A stretch of 64,000 nt of DNA from Mesorhizobium sp. B2-3-4 (GTDB lineage Bacteria > Pseudomonadota > Alphaproteobacteria > Rhizobiales > Rhizobiaceae), in assembly GCF_006442315.1 (NCBI RefSeq), contig NZ_VFVY01000001.1, positions 372,001 to 436,000 on the forward strand, written 5' to 3'. Below the pieces are notes generated by a model that searched no databases, had not been told where the DNA came from, and saw only the letters and a program-made list of their open reading frames with translations. The stretch's first letter is position 1. Every line of letters begins with the position of its first letter. This document shows, piece after piece, positions 9,722-20,461 of the stretch. The translations under genes were made by a program, and so were the position numbers.

Positions 9722-10853
9722 ATGCGCGCGGAAACGCAGAATATTGTCGACGAGATCAGGCAGGCGATAACCCTGCTGAGGAGGCATCTTTGACTGGGAT
9801 CAGGCCATAAAGCGGCTTGAATACCTGAATGTGCGGGCCGAGGACGCCAGCCTCTGGAACGAACCGCTGGAAGCGCAGAAACTGATGCGCGAACGCCAGG
9901 GTCTCGAAGAGGGCATCGCCGCGGTCAAGGGCCTGACCCAGGCTTTGGAAGACAATATCGGCCTGATCGAGCTCGGCGAGGAGGAGGGTGACGACGGCGT
10001 CATCGCCGAAGCCGAGGCCGCGATCCGCTCGATGCAGGGCGAGGCCAAGGCCCGCCAGGTCGAAACGCTGCTCTCGGGCGAGGCCGACGCCAACGATACC
10101 TATCTCGAAATCCATGCCGGCGCCGGCGGCACCGAGAGCCAGGATTGGGCTTCGATGCTGTTGCGCATGTATACGCGCTGGGCCGAGCGCCGCCGTTTCA
10201 AGGTCGAGGTGCTGGAAGTGCACGACGGCGAAGAGGCCGGCATCAAGTCCGCCACCTTGCTGATCAAGGGCCACAATGCCTATGGCTGGCTGAAGACCGA
10301 GTCCGGCGTTCATCGCCTGGTGCGCATCTCGCCCTATGACAGCAATGCGCGCCGTCATACGTCGTTCTCCAGTGTCTGGGTCTATCCTGTCGTCGACGAC
10401 AGGATCGAGATCGACGTCTCCGAATCCGATGTCCGCATCGATACCTATCGTTCGTCCGGTTCGGGCGGCCAGCACGTCAACACCACCGATTCGGCTGTGC
10501 GCATCACCCATATCGCCACCGGCATCGCGGTCGCCTGCCAGGCCGAGCGCTCGCAGCACAAGAACCGGGCGAAGGCCTGGGAAATGCTGCGCTCGCGGCT
10601 CTACGAGGAAGAGCTGAAGAAGCGCGAAGCGGTCGCCAACGCCACCGAGGCGTCGAAGAGCGACATCGGCTGGGGTCACCAGATCCGTTCCTACGTGCTG
10701 CAGCCCTATCAGCTGGTGAAGGATCTGCGCACCGGCGTCGAAAGCACCAGCCCGTCGAGCGTTCTCGACGGCGATCTCGACGACTTCATGGAAGCCTCGC
10801 TGTCGCAGCGCATCGAGGGCGGCGCCGGTGAAATGGTGGCGGACCTGGATTAA
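9722..10853 (+). CDS. prfB: Peptide chain release factor 2 with programmed +1 frameshift
   Basis: Recognises UGA and UAA stop codons and releases the peptide on the ribosome. Translation starts at ATG 9722, runs 23 codons to CTT and reaches an in-frame TGA at 9791-9793. A +1 shift at CTT-TGA-C (join 9722-9790 with 9792-10853) opens the rest and gives 376 residues. An internal Shine-Dalgarno, AGGAGG at 9779-9784, sits three bases before the CTT as in E. coli. The GGQ motif is at 248-250 and the stop-recognition tripeptide is Ser203-Pro-Tyr205 rather than SPF. If only the downstream frame is annotated, the first 23-24 residues are lost. Confidence 0.95.
9779..9794 (+). promoter_or_regulatory. 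prfB recoding signal (internal SD, slippery CTT, TGA stop)
   Basis: AGGAGG, CAT, CTT, TGA, C: all parts of the classical RF2 autoregulatory frameshift site, in the standard spacing. Low RF2 lets the ribosome pause at TGA and slip forward by one base. Confidence 0.95.
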
Positions 10854-11158
10854 GTCTGCCTTCAGCGATGCGGGCCCGGACGGCGGGTCGGCAAATCTTC
10901 GGTTCGGCCCGTTTGGCCATCGTCGCCGCCGGCCGGGCTCTGCGCGAAAGCAAGTCGTGGCCGCGAAGGCCGGGCAAATGGCCCGGCCTTGAGCAATTTC
11001 TTGCGCCGACTCATATTTCGGCTCACCATCGCAGGCGGAGGAGACAAAAGCATTTATGGCCGGTCGCGGCATATCTGCTGACGGTTTGGCCGCTGGGAAG
11101 ACACGTTCCGGGAACGGGCAAGCGAAACGCTTGAACCTCGTCTGAAAGGAACGTTTCC
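10854..11158. other. Spacer between prfB and the next gene
   Basis: 305 bases. It holds the prfB terminator at 10966-10990; the rest shows no supported gene. The downstream gene has the ribosome site AAAGGAA before its ATG at 11159. Confidence 0.6.
10966..10990 (+). terminator. prfB terminator
   Basis: Perfect 10-bp stem AAGGCCGGGC / GCCCGGCCTT with a 5-base loop, followed by GAGCAATTTCTT. Confidence 0.7.
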
Positions 11159-11536
11159 ATGTTTGCCGCCAGTTCCAGACCGGCCATTGCCGTTCCATTG
11201 CTTGGCCAACTCCTGCTTCCCTTGTGCGCCGCCTGTGTGATCGCGGCCCTGTCGGCGCCAGCCCAGGCGCATGACGCCAAACCGACCGCGGCCAAGCCGC
11301 AAGGCTGGAGCTATCCATTCGCCTGCTGCGCCAATTATGACTGCCACGAGGTGTCGCAAACCTCCATCAGCGAGCGGCCGGAAGGCTATGTCATCAAGGA
11401 CACCGGGGAGGTACTGGCCTACAGCGACAGGCGGATCAAGGATTCGCCCGACGGCGAGTTCCATTGGTGCGCGCATGAGGCCGGGCTCGATGCCGGCAAG
11501 ACCATCTGCCTGTTCGTGCCGCCATCGTCCTATTAG
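11159..11536 (+). CDS. Hypothetical exported protein
   Basis: 125 residues, family not recognised. Residues 1-37 form a signal peptide ending APAQA, so the mature protein starts near HDAKP and is periplasmic. The mature part has four cysteines (a CC pair in FACCANYDC, then one more near ETIC-like DAGKTICLF) that could form disulfides, and a WCAHEAG segment. Good upstream ribosome site. It stands alone between prfB and a GFA protein. No function can be assigned. Confidence 0.75.
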   Translation: MFAASSRPAIAVPLLGQLLLPLCAACVIAALSAPAQAHDAKPTAAKPQGWSYPFACCANYDCHEVSQTSISERPEGYVIKDTGEVLAYSDRRIKDSPDGEFHWCAHEAGLDAGKTICLFVPPSSY

Positions 11537-11637
11537 GGTGCTGCCCGCTGTTCAGGTGTAGTGCCTGCTGACGGGCAGTTGTCAGGATCGCTTCTTTATG
11601 GTGCCTTGCCGCTTGGGCGGCGGACAATGGAGAGGCG

Positions 11638-12012
11638 ATGTTCATGACCATCAAGGGAAGCTGCCACTGCAAGGCGACGATGTTCGAGGTTTCGGAGGCA
11701 CCGCAGACGGTGACGCAATGCACCTGTTCGTTCTGCTCGAAGCGCGGTTCGCTCTGGGCTTATTACATCCCGTCGCAGTTCAAGCTCGTCACGCCGCTGA
11801 AGAACGTCTCCTTCTACCAGTGGGGCTCGAAGACCGTGAAACACGGGTTCTGCGCCAACTGCGGCTGCGGCACCTTCACCGAGACGCCGGACTGGTCGAC
11901 CGGAGAGCCGGATTTCGACAACCCGAAGATCAGCGTCAACTCGCGGCTGTTCGATGATTTCGATCTCGACAAGGTCGAAGTGGTGGTGATCGACGGCAAG
12001 AATCTCTGGTAG
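11638..12012 (+). CDS. GFA-family (glutathione-dependent formaldehyde-activating-like) zinc protein
   Basis: 124 residues with the Mss4-like fold pattern of the GFA/CENP-V family. Zinc-binding cysteines are visible as GSCHCKA (residues 8-12), CTCSFCSKRG and CANCGCGTFTE. Founding members bind a glutathione-formaldehyde adduct, but most relatives have no proven reaction, so the substrate is unknown. Start ATG 11638 is preceded by GGAGAGG; an in-frame ATG at 11644 is an alternative. Cytoplasmic and not clearly in an operon. Confidence 0.85.
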   Translation: MFMTIKGSCHCKATMFEVSEAPQTVTQCTCSFCSKRGSLWAYYIPSQFKLVTPLKNVSFYQWGSKTVKHGFCANCGCGTFTETPDWSTGEPDFDNPKISVNSRLFDDFDLDKVEVVVIDGKNLW

Positions 12013-12153
12013 TCTGTCGAGGCGCGATCGGCTTCAGGGAAAAGCCGCGCCGGGCACTTTTCCCGTTCCGCTTTTTGCCGCAATTCATGGTACAAGTCGA
12101 ACCAAGGGCTGATTTGGCGCCGCGAAAAGGCGCGACTTGGAGAGGGACCATCT

Positions 12154-12804
12154 ATGAAGAAGACCGTGCTCGTCGTCATGGCGACGGCTTTGCTCGTGAC
12201 CGCGTGCACCACCACCGATCCGTATACGGGCGACCAGAAGATTTCCAACACGGCCGCGGGTGCCGGCCTTGGCGCTCTGGCGGGTGCCAGCCTTGGTCTG
12301 CTTGCCGGCGGCAATGACCGCCGCAACGCGCTGATCGGCGCCGGCATCGGCGCGCTGGCCGGTGGCGCCATCGGCGCCACGATGGACCAGAACGAGGCGG
12401 AACTGCGCCGCCAGCTTCAGGGCACCGGCGTCAGCGTCACGCGCAGCGGCGACCAGATTATCCTCAACATGCCGTCCGACATCACCTTCAACATCGATCA
12501 GGATGCGGTGAAGCCCGGCTTCTATCCGGTGCTGAATTCCGTCGCGCTGGTGCTCAAGAAGTTCAAGCAGACCACGGTCGACGTCTTCGGCCACACCGAT
12601 TCGACCGGTGGCGACCAGCACAATTTCGATCTGTCGCAGCGCCGTGCGTTGGCGGTCGCCAACTATCTCTCCGGCCAGGGCGTAGATCAGCGCCGTTTCG
12701 CCGTCACCGGTTTCGGCAAGACCCGTCCGATCGCTTCCAACGCGACGGCTGCCGGCCGCGAGCAGAACCGGCGCGTCGAGATCCAGCTTTCGCCGCTCAC
12801 CTGA
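12154..12804 (+). CDS. OmpA-family lipoprotein with glycine-zipper
   Basis: 216 residues. A lipobox (VTAC, Cys22) predicts lipid anchoring, probably in the outer membrane. Residues about 38-75 are a glycine/alanine-rich zipper (GAGLGALAGASLGLLAGG). The C-terminal OmpA domain (about 105-213) binds peptidoglycan, with FGHTDSTG, LSQRRALAVANYL and GREQNRRVEI. The layout matches YiaD-type proteins that tie the outer membrane to the cell wall. Ribosome site GGAGAGG; a strong terminator follows, so it is probably monocistronic. Confidence 0.9.
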   Translation: MKKTVLVVMATALLVTACTTTDPYTGDQKISNTAAGAGLGALAGASLGLLAGGNDRRNALIGAGIGALAGGAIGATMDQNEAELRRQLQGTGVSVTRSGDQIILNMPSDITFNIDQDAVKPGFYPVLNSVALVLKKFKQTTVDVFGHTDSTGGDQHNFDLSQRRALAVANYLSGQGVDQRRFAVTGFGKTRPIASNATAAGREQNRRVEIQLSPLT

Positions 12805-12825
12805 TCTGGTCGGCAAGGCAATGCG

Positions 12826-12852
12826 AAAACGGCCCCATCGGGGGCCGTTTTT
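12826..12852 (+). terminator. Terminator after the OmpA-family lipoprotein
   Basis: Perfect stem AAAACGGCCCC / GGGGCCGTTTT, 4-base loop, T-run. Confidence 0.9.
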
Positions 12853-12894
12853 GTTTGGGCCGGCAACACGCTGCTCAGTTCAATTTATAAAATT

Positions 12895-12915
12895 AGCTAT
12901 CGCTAAATAATAGCT
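12895..12915. promoter_or_regulatory. AT-rich inverted repeat upstream of the 13045 gene
   Basis: AGCTAT-N9-ATAGCT in an AT-rich patch unlike its surroundings, 130 bases before the next ATG. It looks operator-like, but no regulator can be named. Confidence 0.3.
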
Positions 12916-13044
12916 TTCCCGCGGTTGTGGAAAGGAATACCATTGTTGCTGTTCCAGAGGGGATGAGGCGGTACGAACGGCCGCGCTATCTGTGTTTTCC
13001 GCCTCGGTCTTGCACGGCCAGATCAGAATATCTGGGAGGAATGC

Positions 13045-13650
13045 ATGACAAGAACAGCCAGCCTTGGGCGCTGTGGCGTCCTCGCCTTGACGGGCATCAT
13101 AGGGACATTGTGGGGCGCCACCACGGCTCTGGCCGAGGACGCCAACAAGGCCGATATCGAGGCGTTGAAGAAATCGCTTGTCAAATATCAGGACTACACC
13201 GCCGCCGTCCGCGATCTCTATCTGTCGACAGTTGGCTGCGTTTACTACAGCGGCGAAAAGATACCCGGCTCCATGGACTATCCGAAGGGCGCCATGGGCA
13301 TCCATTTCGTCAACGTCCCGAGCGTCGGCCAGAAACTCGACCCGATGAAGCCCAACGTCCTGATCTACGAGCCCACCAAAAAGGGCCTGAAGCTGGTCGG
13401 CGTGGAATGGTTGGTGCCGCTAACCCCGGACATCAAGGCGCCGCCGAAGCTGTTTGGCCAGACCTTCATGGGTCCGATGGAGGGCCACTATCCGCTTATT
13501 CCCAGGGAGTTCGTCCACTACGATCTCCACGCCTGGCTCGAGGACAACCCGAACGGCATGTTCAGTCCGACGAATCCGAAGGTGAAATGCAACAAGGCCG
13601 AGTTTCCGATGCTGGAGAAACCGACCAAGATGATGCCCGGGCCGATGTAG
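13045..13650 (+). CDS. Hypothetical exported protein
   Basis: 201 residues, family not recognised. Residues 1-31 form a signal peptide (LALTGIIGTLWGATTALA), so the protein is probably periplasmic. The mature part has a short charged helix and then a compact domain with two widely spaced cysteines (TVGCVYY and VKCNKAE) and a HYDLHAWLEDNP segment. The start has the ribosome site GGGAGGA 7 bases upstream. Single gene, convergent with the helicase. No function assigned. Confidence 0.75.
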   Translation: MTRTASLGRCGVLALTGIIGTLWGATTALAEDANKADIEALKKSLVKYQDYTAAVRDLYLSTVGCVYYSGEKIPGSMDYPKGAMGIHFVNVPSVGQKLDPMKPNVLIYEPTKKGLKLVGVEWLVPLTPDIKAPPKLFGQTFMGPMEGHYPLIPREFVHYDLHAWLEDNPNGMFSPTNPKVKCNKAEFPMLEKPTKMMPGPM

Positions 13651-13791
13651 CGGACCCTGGAGCGGGCAGCGTTCAACGGAACCGCTGAACCCCTCCAGTG
13701 CCTTGTCGACACGCGGCTTCACTTATATTTTTCACGGAATTCTGTGCGCCAGGTCGCAAGCCGGTGGCCGGCTTGCCCGCGATAGGTGGAA

Positions 13792-15432
<1,641 letters not shown>

Positions 15433-15564
15433 GCGCCTGCAAGATTGGCATTGCGATTAGGCGCAAGTCCGCGATTTGTCAACAGAAACGGGCGGGATTG
15501 GTGCGATTGTGAAGTTGTAACCTTAATCGCAATGCTTAATCCGGCCGCTTGTCTCCGTGCCGGT

Positions 15565-16338
15565 TCAGTAACGGAACTGTTCGGCCAGGATGCGTTCGTT
15601 CCAGGAGTGATTGGGATCGAACAGCAAAGTCGCGGTCGCCGTCGGCGATTCCCGCACCGTGACCGAGGTCACCGCCTTGACCTCCGTGTGGTCGGCGGCG
15701 GTGTTTACCGGCCGCTTTTCCGGCTCCAGAATGTCGAACCGCACGGTCGCCTTGTTGGAGAGCAATGCGCCGCGCCAGCGACGCGGTCGAAACGGGCTGA
15801 CCGGCGTGAGCGCCAGAAGCGGCGCGTCGAGCGGCAGGATCGGGCCGTGCGCGGAAAGATTGTAGGCGGTCGATCCGGCCGGCGTCGCGATCATGACGCC
15901 ATCGCAGCTCAGTTCCTCGAGCCGGATCTGTTCGTCGACGCTGATGCGGATCTTGGCCGTTTGATAGGACTGGCGCCACAGCGCAACCTCGTTGATCGCC
16001 AGCGCCGTGACATGCTCGCCATCCGAGGTCGTTGCCAGCATCTCGAGCGGGCGGATCGTTTCGGCGACAGCGGCCGCGATGCGTTCGGTGAGACCTCCGG
16101 AGCGGTATTCGTTCATCAGGAAGCCGATGGTGCCACGGTTCATGCCGTAGACTTTCTTTCCCGTGCCCATGGTGTCACGCAAGGTCTGCAGCAGAAAACC
16201 GTCGCCCCCCAGCGCCACCACGACAGTCGCATCGGCGACCGAGCACTGGCCATAGCGGGCCGACAGGCTCTCCAGCGCCGCCTTGGCGTCTGCTGTGTCG
16301 GACGAGACGAAGGCGATGCTGTTGGCGGCTGTGCTCAT
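15565..16338 (-). CDS. nadK: NAD kinase
   Basis: Phosphorylates NAD+ to NADP+ using ATP or polyphosphate in the cytoplasm. The 257-residue length is normal for alphaproteobacterial NadK. The signature GGDG is at residues 44-47 ([11 protein letters not shown]), followed by [10 protein letters not shown], the NE-type segment ALAINEV and the [16 protein letters not shown] block with the catalytic and NAD-binding residues. It stands alone, transcribed opposite to the downstream sugar genes. Confidence 0.94.
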   Translation of the reverse strand: MSTAANSIAFVSSDTADAKAALESLSARYGQCSVADATVVVALGGDGFLLQTLRDTMGTGKKVYGMNRGTIGFLMNEYRSGGLTERIAAAVAETIRPLEMLATTSDGEHVTALAINEVALWRQSYQTAKIRISVDEQIRLEELSCDGVMIATPAGSTAYNLSAHGPILPLDAPLLALTPVSPFRPRRWRGALLSNKATVRFDILEPEKRPVNTAADHTEVKAVTSVTVRESPTATATLLFDPNHSWNERILAEQFRY

Positions 16339-17102
16339 GGCTCCCCGATCGCGACACGGTTGGCGTCGGCAGGTTCCGGTCGCGCCAGCGCCGGGTTAGC
16401 ATGGGCCGGGCAGGTCTGCAAAGAGAGCCTCTGCCGGCGGTCAAAAGACGATGCTGCGGCCCCGTCCGCATGGCCGGTCGCGGTTGATGTCATGGCGCGC
16501 GCGAATGTGATGGTTAAGACGGTGCTTAAGCTCTCGTAAAGCCCGATCGATCATGTTAGCCGGCATGGGTGGCGTGGGGCACCCGCAGCACCGCCTTTTC
16601 CTTCGGGATGCAACGAGGCTGCGGCATTTCAGATTTGCGTGCATGATTCCGCGAGTTCAGACCGTAGGGAACATGTGCCAGCCAGACGAGGCCGACATAT
16701 TGCCGGTAGCACGCCTGATCATCGTCTTTGTCATGTTGGGAAGTTTCGCGCTTGTCTTCGCCGAACTGGTGCGCCAGTCGGAGGAAATGAGTGCCAGACC
16801 GGTGCCGACCGCGTCACGCTGTGGCGATGCGGCCGGAATGCCTTGCCCGCAGAGAGCGCTGTAGGTCACCTAAATACAGTCTCCGTTCGCGCCAGCCAAG
16901 TATTGCAAAGCTCGGCAGGTCGTTGCCATTGATCGCGAGACGGCCGGTCGCGTTGGCGCAAGACAAGTTTGAGCCCTGCGATTGCGGGATCGATAAGACC
17001 ACTGATAGAAAGGCTTCGGATCTGAAATCGGATTCTGTTCCTCGTCGCCGGGGAACGAGCCATACGCCGCGTTGACCGGCCGAGTTCTGGAGTGGTGGGT
17101 GC
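16339..17102. other. nadK / epimerase intergenic region
   Basis: 764 bases with only one weakly supported small ORF (16673-16864). The rest shows no domain-bearing ORF, tRNA or clear repeat. Base composition is somewhat less GC-rich than in flanking genes. Confidence 0.5.
16673..16864 (+). CDS. Possible small single-span membrane protein
   Basis: 63 residues from ATG 16673, which has AGGGA five bases upstream. One hydrophobic segment (ARLIIVFVMLGSFALVFAEL) could span the membrane, with a short N-terminal acidic stretch and a C-terminal tail containing cysteines. The frame stays open upstream (ATG at 16643 and 16553). No family recognised; it could be a chance ORF. Confidence 0.4.
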   Translation: MCQPDEADILPVARLIIVFVMLGSFALVFAELVRQSEEMSARPVPTASRCGDAAGMPCPQRAL

Positions 17103-18074
17103 ATGCCGCGCAGCGTTTTGGTTTCCGGGGGCTGCGGCTTCATCGGCTCACATCTTGTCGACCGCTTGCTGCGGCGCGACGACCTGGAAGCGCTTGTTGT
17201 CGTCGACAATCTGTGGACCGGATTGCGCGACAACATCGCCCATGTCTCGGACCCACGCTTCAGCCTGCATGTTGGCGATGCCGAGAGCTTCAGGGCAGGC
17301 GGACATTTTGACGAGATCATCCATCTGGCGTCACCGGCGTCGCCCGTATGGTACATGCGCGAGCCGGCCCGCACGATCAAAGCCAACATAGGCGGTGCGC
17401 TCAATCTTCTATCACTGCTTAAGCCCGGCGGCCGTTTCTGCTTCGCCTCGACCTCGGAAGTCTATGGCGATCCCGTGGTGTCGCCGCAGCCCGAGAGCTA
17501 CCGGGGGGCCGTCGACTGCACCGGGCCACGGGCGTCTTATGACGAGAGCAAGCGCTGCACCGAGGCGCTTCTCTTCGAAGAACAGCGCGTCAGCGGGCTC
17601 GATGTCCGCGTCGTCAGGCTGTTCAACACCTATGGGCCGAGGACGCGCATCGATGACGGTCGCGCCGTTTCGAATTTCGTCAGCCAGGCGCTGACGACGG
17701 GTGTTCTCACCGTTTACGGCGACGGTTCCCAGTCGCGCAGTTGGGGATATGTCGACGATATCGTCGATGGGTTGGAGCGCTTCTTCTGGCGTGACGGAAT
17801 CTCGCACCGCGGCCCCCTGAACATCGGCAATAACAGCGAGATTTCGGTTCTCGATATTGCCAGATTCGTCTGCTCGCTGGTTCCCGGGAGCCGTATCGAA
17901 CACCATGCGCCTGTCCCGCAGGATCCGACGAACCGGTGTCCGGACCTGACCCTGGCGAGGCGGGTTCTGCCCGGATGGGAAGCGACGACCGGCTACCAGG
18001 AGGGGATCCGGCGCACTCTCGAATGGTTCAGGCAACAGATTGCCGCCGCCGGCAAATCGGCGGTGACCGCCTGA
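17103..18074 (+). CDS. NAD-dependent epimerase/dehydratase, UDP-glucuronate decarboxylase-like
   Basis: Extended short-chain dehydrogenase acting on nucleotide sugars. The NAD-binding motif is GGCGFIG (residues 9-15). The LASPASP and STSEVYGDP segments and the catalytic Tyr146-xxx-Lys150 pair match UDP-xylose synthases, which decarboxylate UDP-glucuronate, but dTDP-glucose 4,6-dehydratases are related. 323 residues, no membrane domain. The start has GGAG/GTGGG upstream. It is next to UDP-galactopyranose mutase and glycosyltransferase-like genes, so it probably supplies a sugar for a surface polysaccharide. Confidence 0.85.
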   Translation: MPRSVLVSGGCGFIGSHLVDRLLRRDDLEALVVVDNLWTGLRDNIAHVSDPRFSLHVGDAESFRAGGHFDEIIHLASPASPVWYMREPARTIKANIGGALNLLSLLKPGGRFCFASTSEVYGDPVVSPQPESYRGAVDCTGPRASYDESKRCTEALLFEEQRVSGLDVRVVRLFNTYGPRTRIDDGRAVSNFVSQALTTGVLTVYGDGSQSRSWGYVDDIVDGLERFFWRDGISHRGPLNIGNNSEISVLDIARFVCSLVPGSRIEHHAPVPQDPTNRCPDLTLARRVLPGWEATTGYQEGIRRTLEWFRQQIAAAGKSAVTA

Positions 18075-18103
18075 GCCCCGGAGTTTACGGCTTCGGTCAT
18101 CCG

Positions 18104-19288
18104 TCATGCCGAACGTGAAACGGACTCGAGCCGGCCGGCGAAATGGGGCTCGAACACTGTTTCGAAGGCCTTGAGGGCCGAGCCGATCGCCTGGTGCATG
18201 TCGAGGTAGCGGTAGGTGCCCAACCGGCCCCCGAGATGCAGGTTTTTCTCCGTGGCCGCCCGCTCGAGATAGCGGCGATAGACCGCCTGGTCCTTGCGGG
18301 TGTCGATCGGATAATAGGGTTCGTCGGCACGGCCGGCGAAACGGGAATATTCGCGGCCGATCAGCGTCTTGTCGCTCTTGTGCTGGCGTTCCGGGTTGAA
18401 ATGCCGGAATTCGACCACGCGGGTATAGGGCACGGCTTCGTCGGCATAGTTCATGATCGCCGTACCCTGATGGTCCGGCGCTTCCATGACCTCCAGATCG
18501 ATATCGATGGTTCGCCAGCCGAGTTCGCCCTCGCCATAGTCGAAATAGCGGTCGATCGGACCGGTGTAGACCACCGGCAGGTCTTTGCGCAGCAGTGGCT
18601 TGATATCGAAGAAGTCGACGCCGAGCCGTGTTTCGATGAGCTCGTGCGCGAGCATCTTTTCGAAGATTGCCGTGTAGCCGTCCACGGGCTGGCCCTGGAA
18701 GCGGTCGTTGAAATACCCATCCTCGAACGTGTAGCGAACGGGTAGGCGCGCAATGATCTGCGCCGGCAGTTCGCGCGGGTCCGTCTGCCATTGCTTGGCG
18801 GTGTAGCCCTTGATGAAGGCCTCGTAGAGAGGGCGGCCGACGAGCGAGATCGCCTTCTCCTCGAGATTGGCCGGTTGGCGGTCGCCGAGTTCCGCCGCCT
18901 GCAGGGCGATCATGGCGCGCGCCTCGTCGGGGCTCAGCCGCTTGCCGAAGAACTGGCAGATCGTGGCAAGGTTGATTGGCAGCGGATAGACCTTGTCGCG
19001 ATAGGTCGAGAAGGCGCGATGGCGATAGCCGGTGAAACCGGTGAAGCCGCGCAGATAGTTCCACACCTCCTCGTTGGAGGTATGGAACAGGTGCGGGCCG
19101 TAGCGATGGATCTCGACACCGGTGACTGGATCCCGTTCGGAATAGGCATTGCCGCCAATGTGCCGGCGCCGGTCGATCACCAGCACGCGCCGGCCAAGCC
19201 GGGTGGCAATGCGCTCGGCGAGCGTCGCCCCGTAAAAGCCAGCACCGACAATGAGGATATCGGCCTTGGCCATCAGGTTCGGGTCCAT
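18104..19288 (-). CDS. glf: UDP-galactopyranose mutase
   Basis: FAD flavoenzyme that interconverts UDP-galactopyranose and UDP-galactofuranose, the donor for galactofuranose in surface glycans. The 394-residue protein begins with the FAD dinucleotide motif (ILIVGAGFYGATLA). It keeps the HRYGPHLFHT segment with active-site residues and ends with GRLGTYRYLDMHQAIGSAL. The start at 19288 has GGAA upstream; an in-frame ATG at 19273 is possible. It follows the 19305 gene by 16 bases on the same strand, suggesting one operon. Confidence 0.95.
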   Translation of the reverse strand: MDPNLMAKADILIVGAGFYGATLAERIATRLGRRVLVIDRRRHIGGNAYSERDPVTGVEIHRYGPHLFHTSNEEVWNYLRGFTGFTGYRHRAFSTYRDKVYPLPINLATICQFFGKRLSPDEARAMIALQAAELGDRQPANLEEKAISLVGRPLYEAFIKGYTAKQWQTDPRELPAQIIARLPVRYTFEDGYFNDRFQGQPVDGYTAIFEKMLAHELIETRLGVDFFDIKPLLRKDLPVVYTGPIDRYFDYGEGELGWRTIDIDLEVMEAPDHQGTAIMNYADEAVPYTRVVEFRHFNPERQHKSDKTLIGREYSRFAGRADEPYYPIDTRKDQAVYRRYLERAATEKNLHLGGRLGTYRYLDMHQAIGSALKAFETVFEPHFAGRLESVSRSA

Positions 19289-19304
19289 TCGCGGTTCCAG
19301 ATCC

Positions 19305-20210
19305 CTAGGGCTTGAGAATGATTTGGGACAGGTCGACGGACTTGGAGTATTGCCTGCGCAGAAGGCGCCATAGCAATTCCATCAGTCGATTCGCCTGGCG
19401 AAAGGCTTTCCTGTCCAAGAGATAGTCGGCCACCATGCGCAGACCGATCATGGGTTTCGATCGCCAGCGCCTGCCTTTGCGATCGACGGCTTCATACGAC
19501 AATGGAAAGAACTCGCCGAATCCATATTGCGACGCCAGTTCGCGATGTTCGTTGTCAGGCGTTCTGCCTGATTTGAGCATTGCAGTCGCCAGGTGAGCCC
19601 CAACTGGCCGCGTGTGGCGCACAGGCAAGGCGTCGAATACGGCCGATGTTCCGCGGTTTTCCTTGGCAAGCCTGGTCCACAAGGAGTCCAGGCCAAAACC
19701 GCTCATGGAGTCCTTGAACATCGGCAGCATCTTGACCGCGACGTCGGCTCTCAGGCAGGGGGCCATGATTTCGATCCTGTCCACGATGCGAAACTCGAAA
19801 CTCTTACAGCGCAGGAACGGCAGGTGGCTGTAATAGCTGTCCAGCGTAAGTGCCGGCTGGCCAATATGGAGGTCGAGCCGGCGCATGTTGGCAAACATCG
19901 CCTCGATGGTCGCCCTGTCGGCCTCCAGATCATCGTCTGGAAACCAGATATACCGATAGCGATCAAGGAGTTCAGGTTGTTGGCTCAGCAGAGCATGGAT
20001 GCCATCCCATTTACCGCCTTGGTAGTCGACCCGGTTTTCATGCGGTAGCCGGAACGCCAGCGGATCGCTTCCAAAGTAACTGACGATCAAATCAAATTGG
20101 CAATTGGGATCGGCCGCCCCCCATCCATGATGGAGAGAGTTGTCGCCGGCTCTGACTATCACGAGATCGCGGCGGGCGGTGTTCGTCAAAGTTCTGTTTC
20201 CGACATTCAT
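19305..20210 (-). CDS. DUF707-like / glycosyltransferase-like protein
   Basis: 301 residues, no signal peptide. A central IWFPDDDLEADRATI segment resembles the acidic metal/donor site of GT-A-type enzymes and of DUF707 proteins, followed by LTLDSYYSHLPFLR and MSGFGLDSLW. The C-terminal third is basic and Arg/Leu-rich. It lies 16 bases upstream of glf on the same strand, so a role in building a galactofuranose-containing glycan is likely but inferred. Its codon use is less GC-biased than in core genes, which suggests acquired DNA. Confidence 0.65.
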   Translation of the reverse strand: MNVGNRTLTNTARRDLVIVRAGDNSLHHGWGAADPNCQFDLIVSYFGSDPLAFRLPHENRVDYQGGKWDGIHALLSQQPELLDRYRYIWFPDDDLEADRATIEAMFANMRRLDLHIGQPALTLDSYYSHLPFLRCKSFEFRIVDRIEIMAPCLRADVAVKMLPMFKDSMSGFGLDSLWTRLAKENRGTSAVFDALPVRHTRPVGAHLATAMLKSGRTPDNEHRELASQYGFGEFFPLSYEAVDRKGRRWRSKPMIGLRMVADYLLDRKAFRQANRLMELLWRLLRRQYSKSVDLSQIILKP

Positions 20211-20461
20211 GCCTTTGGTCCGGGACCCAGAGGCGAGCCACTACACGAAAGCAAGTTGAATGCGAAGGGTCCTGACAGAGCGAAGATCTGCTGGCGTTGC
20301 CCAGGCATGAAGTCCTGCCGACATTTAATCCAGACGTCATGGCGACTCGCCGTGTTTTGACACGAATCCAACCAGGAGGAAGCCCGCCATCCGCAGGGCT
20401 ATTGCCCGTAAGACCGTTCTGGTAATCAAGATTCACTGACGTTTCTGGAACCAGGAATGCG
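20211..20461. promoter_or_regulatory. Divergent spacer between two glycosyltransferase-like genes
   Basis: 251 bases between divergent starts, so it should hold both promoters. No clear -35/-10 pair or palindrome could be assigned. Confidence 0.4.

Noticed and set aside
7061..9787. 908-residue ORF opposite mrcA
   Set aside because: Antisense shadow of a clear PBP1A gene.
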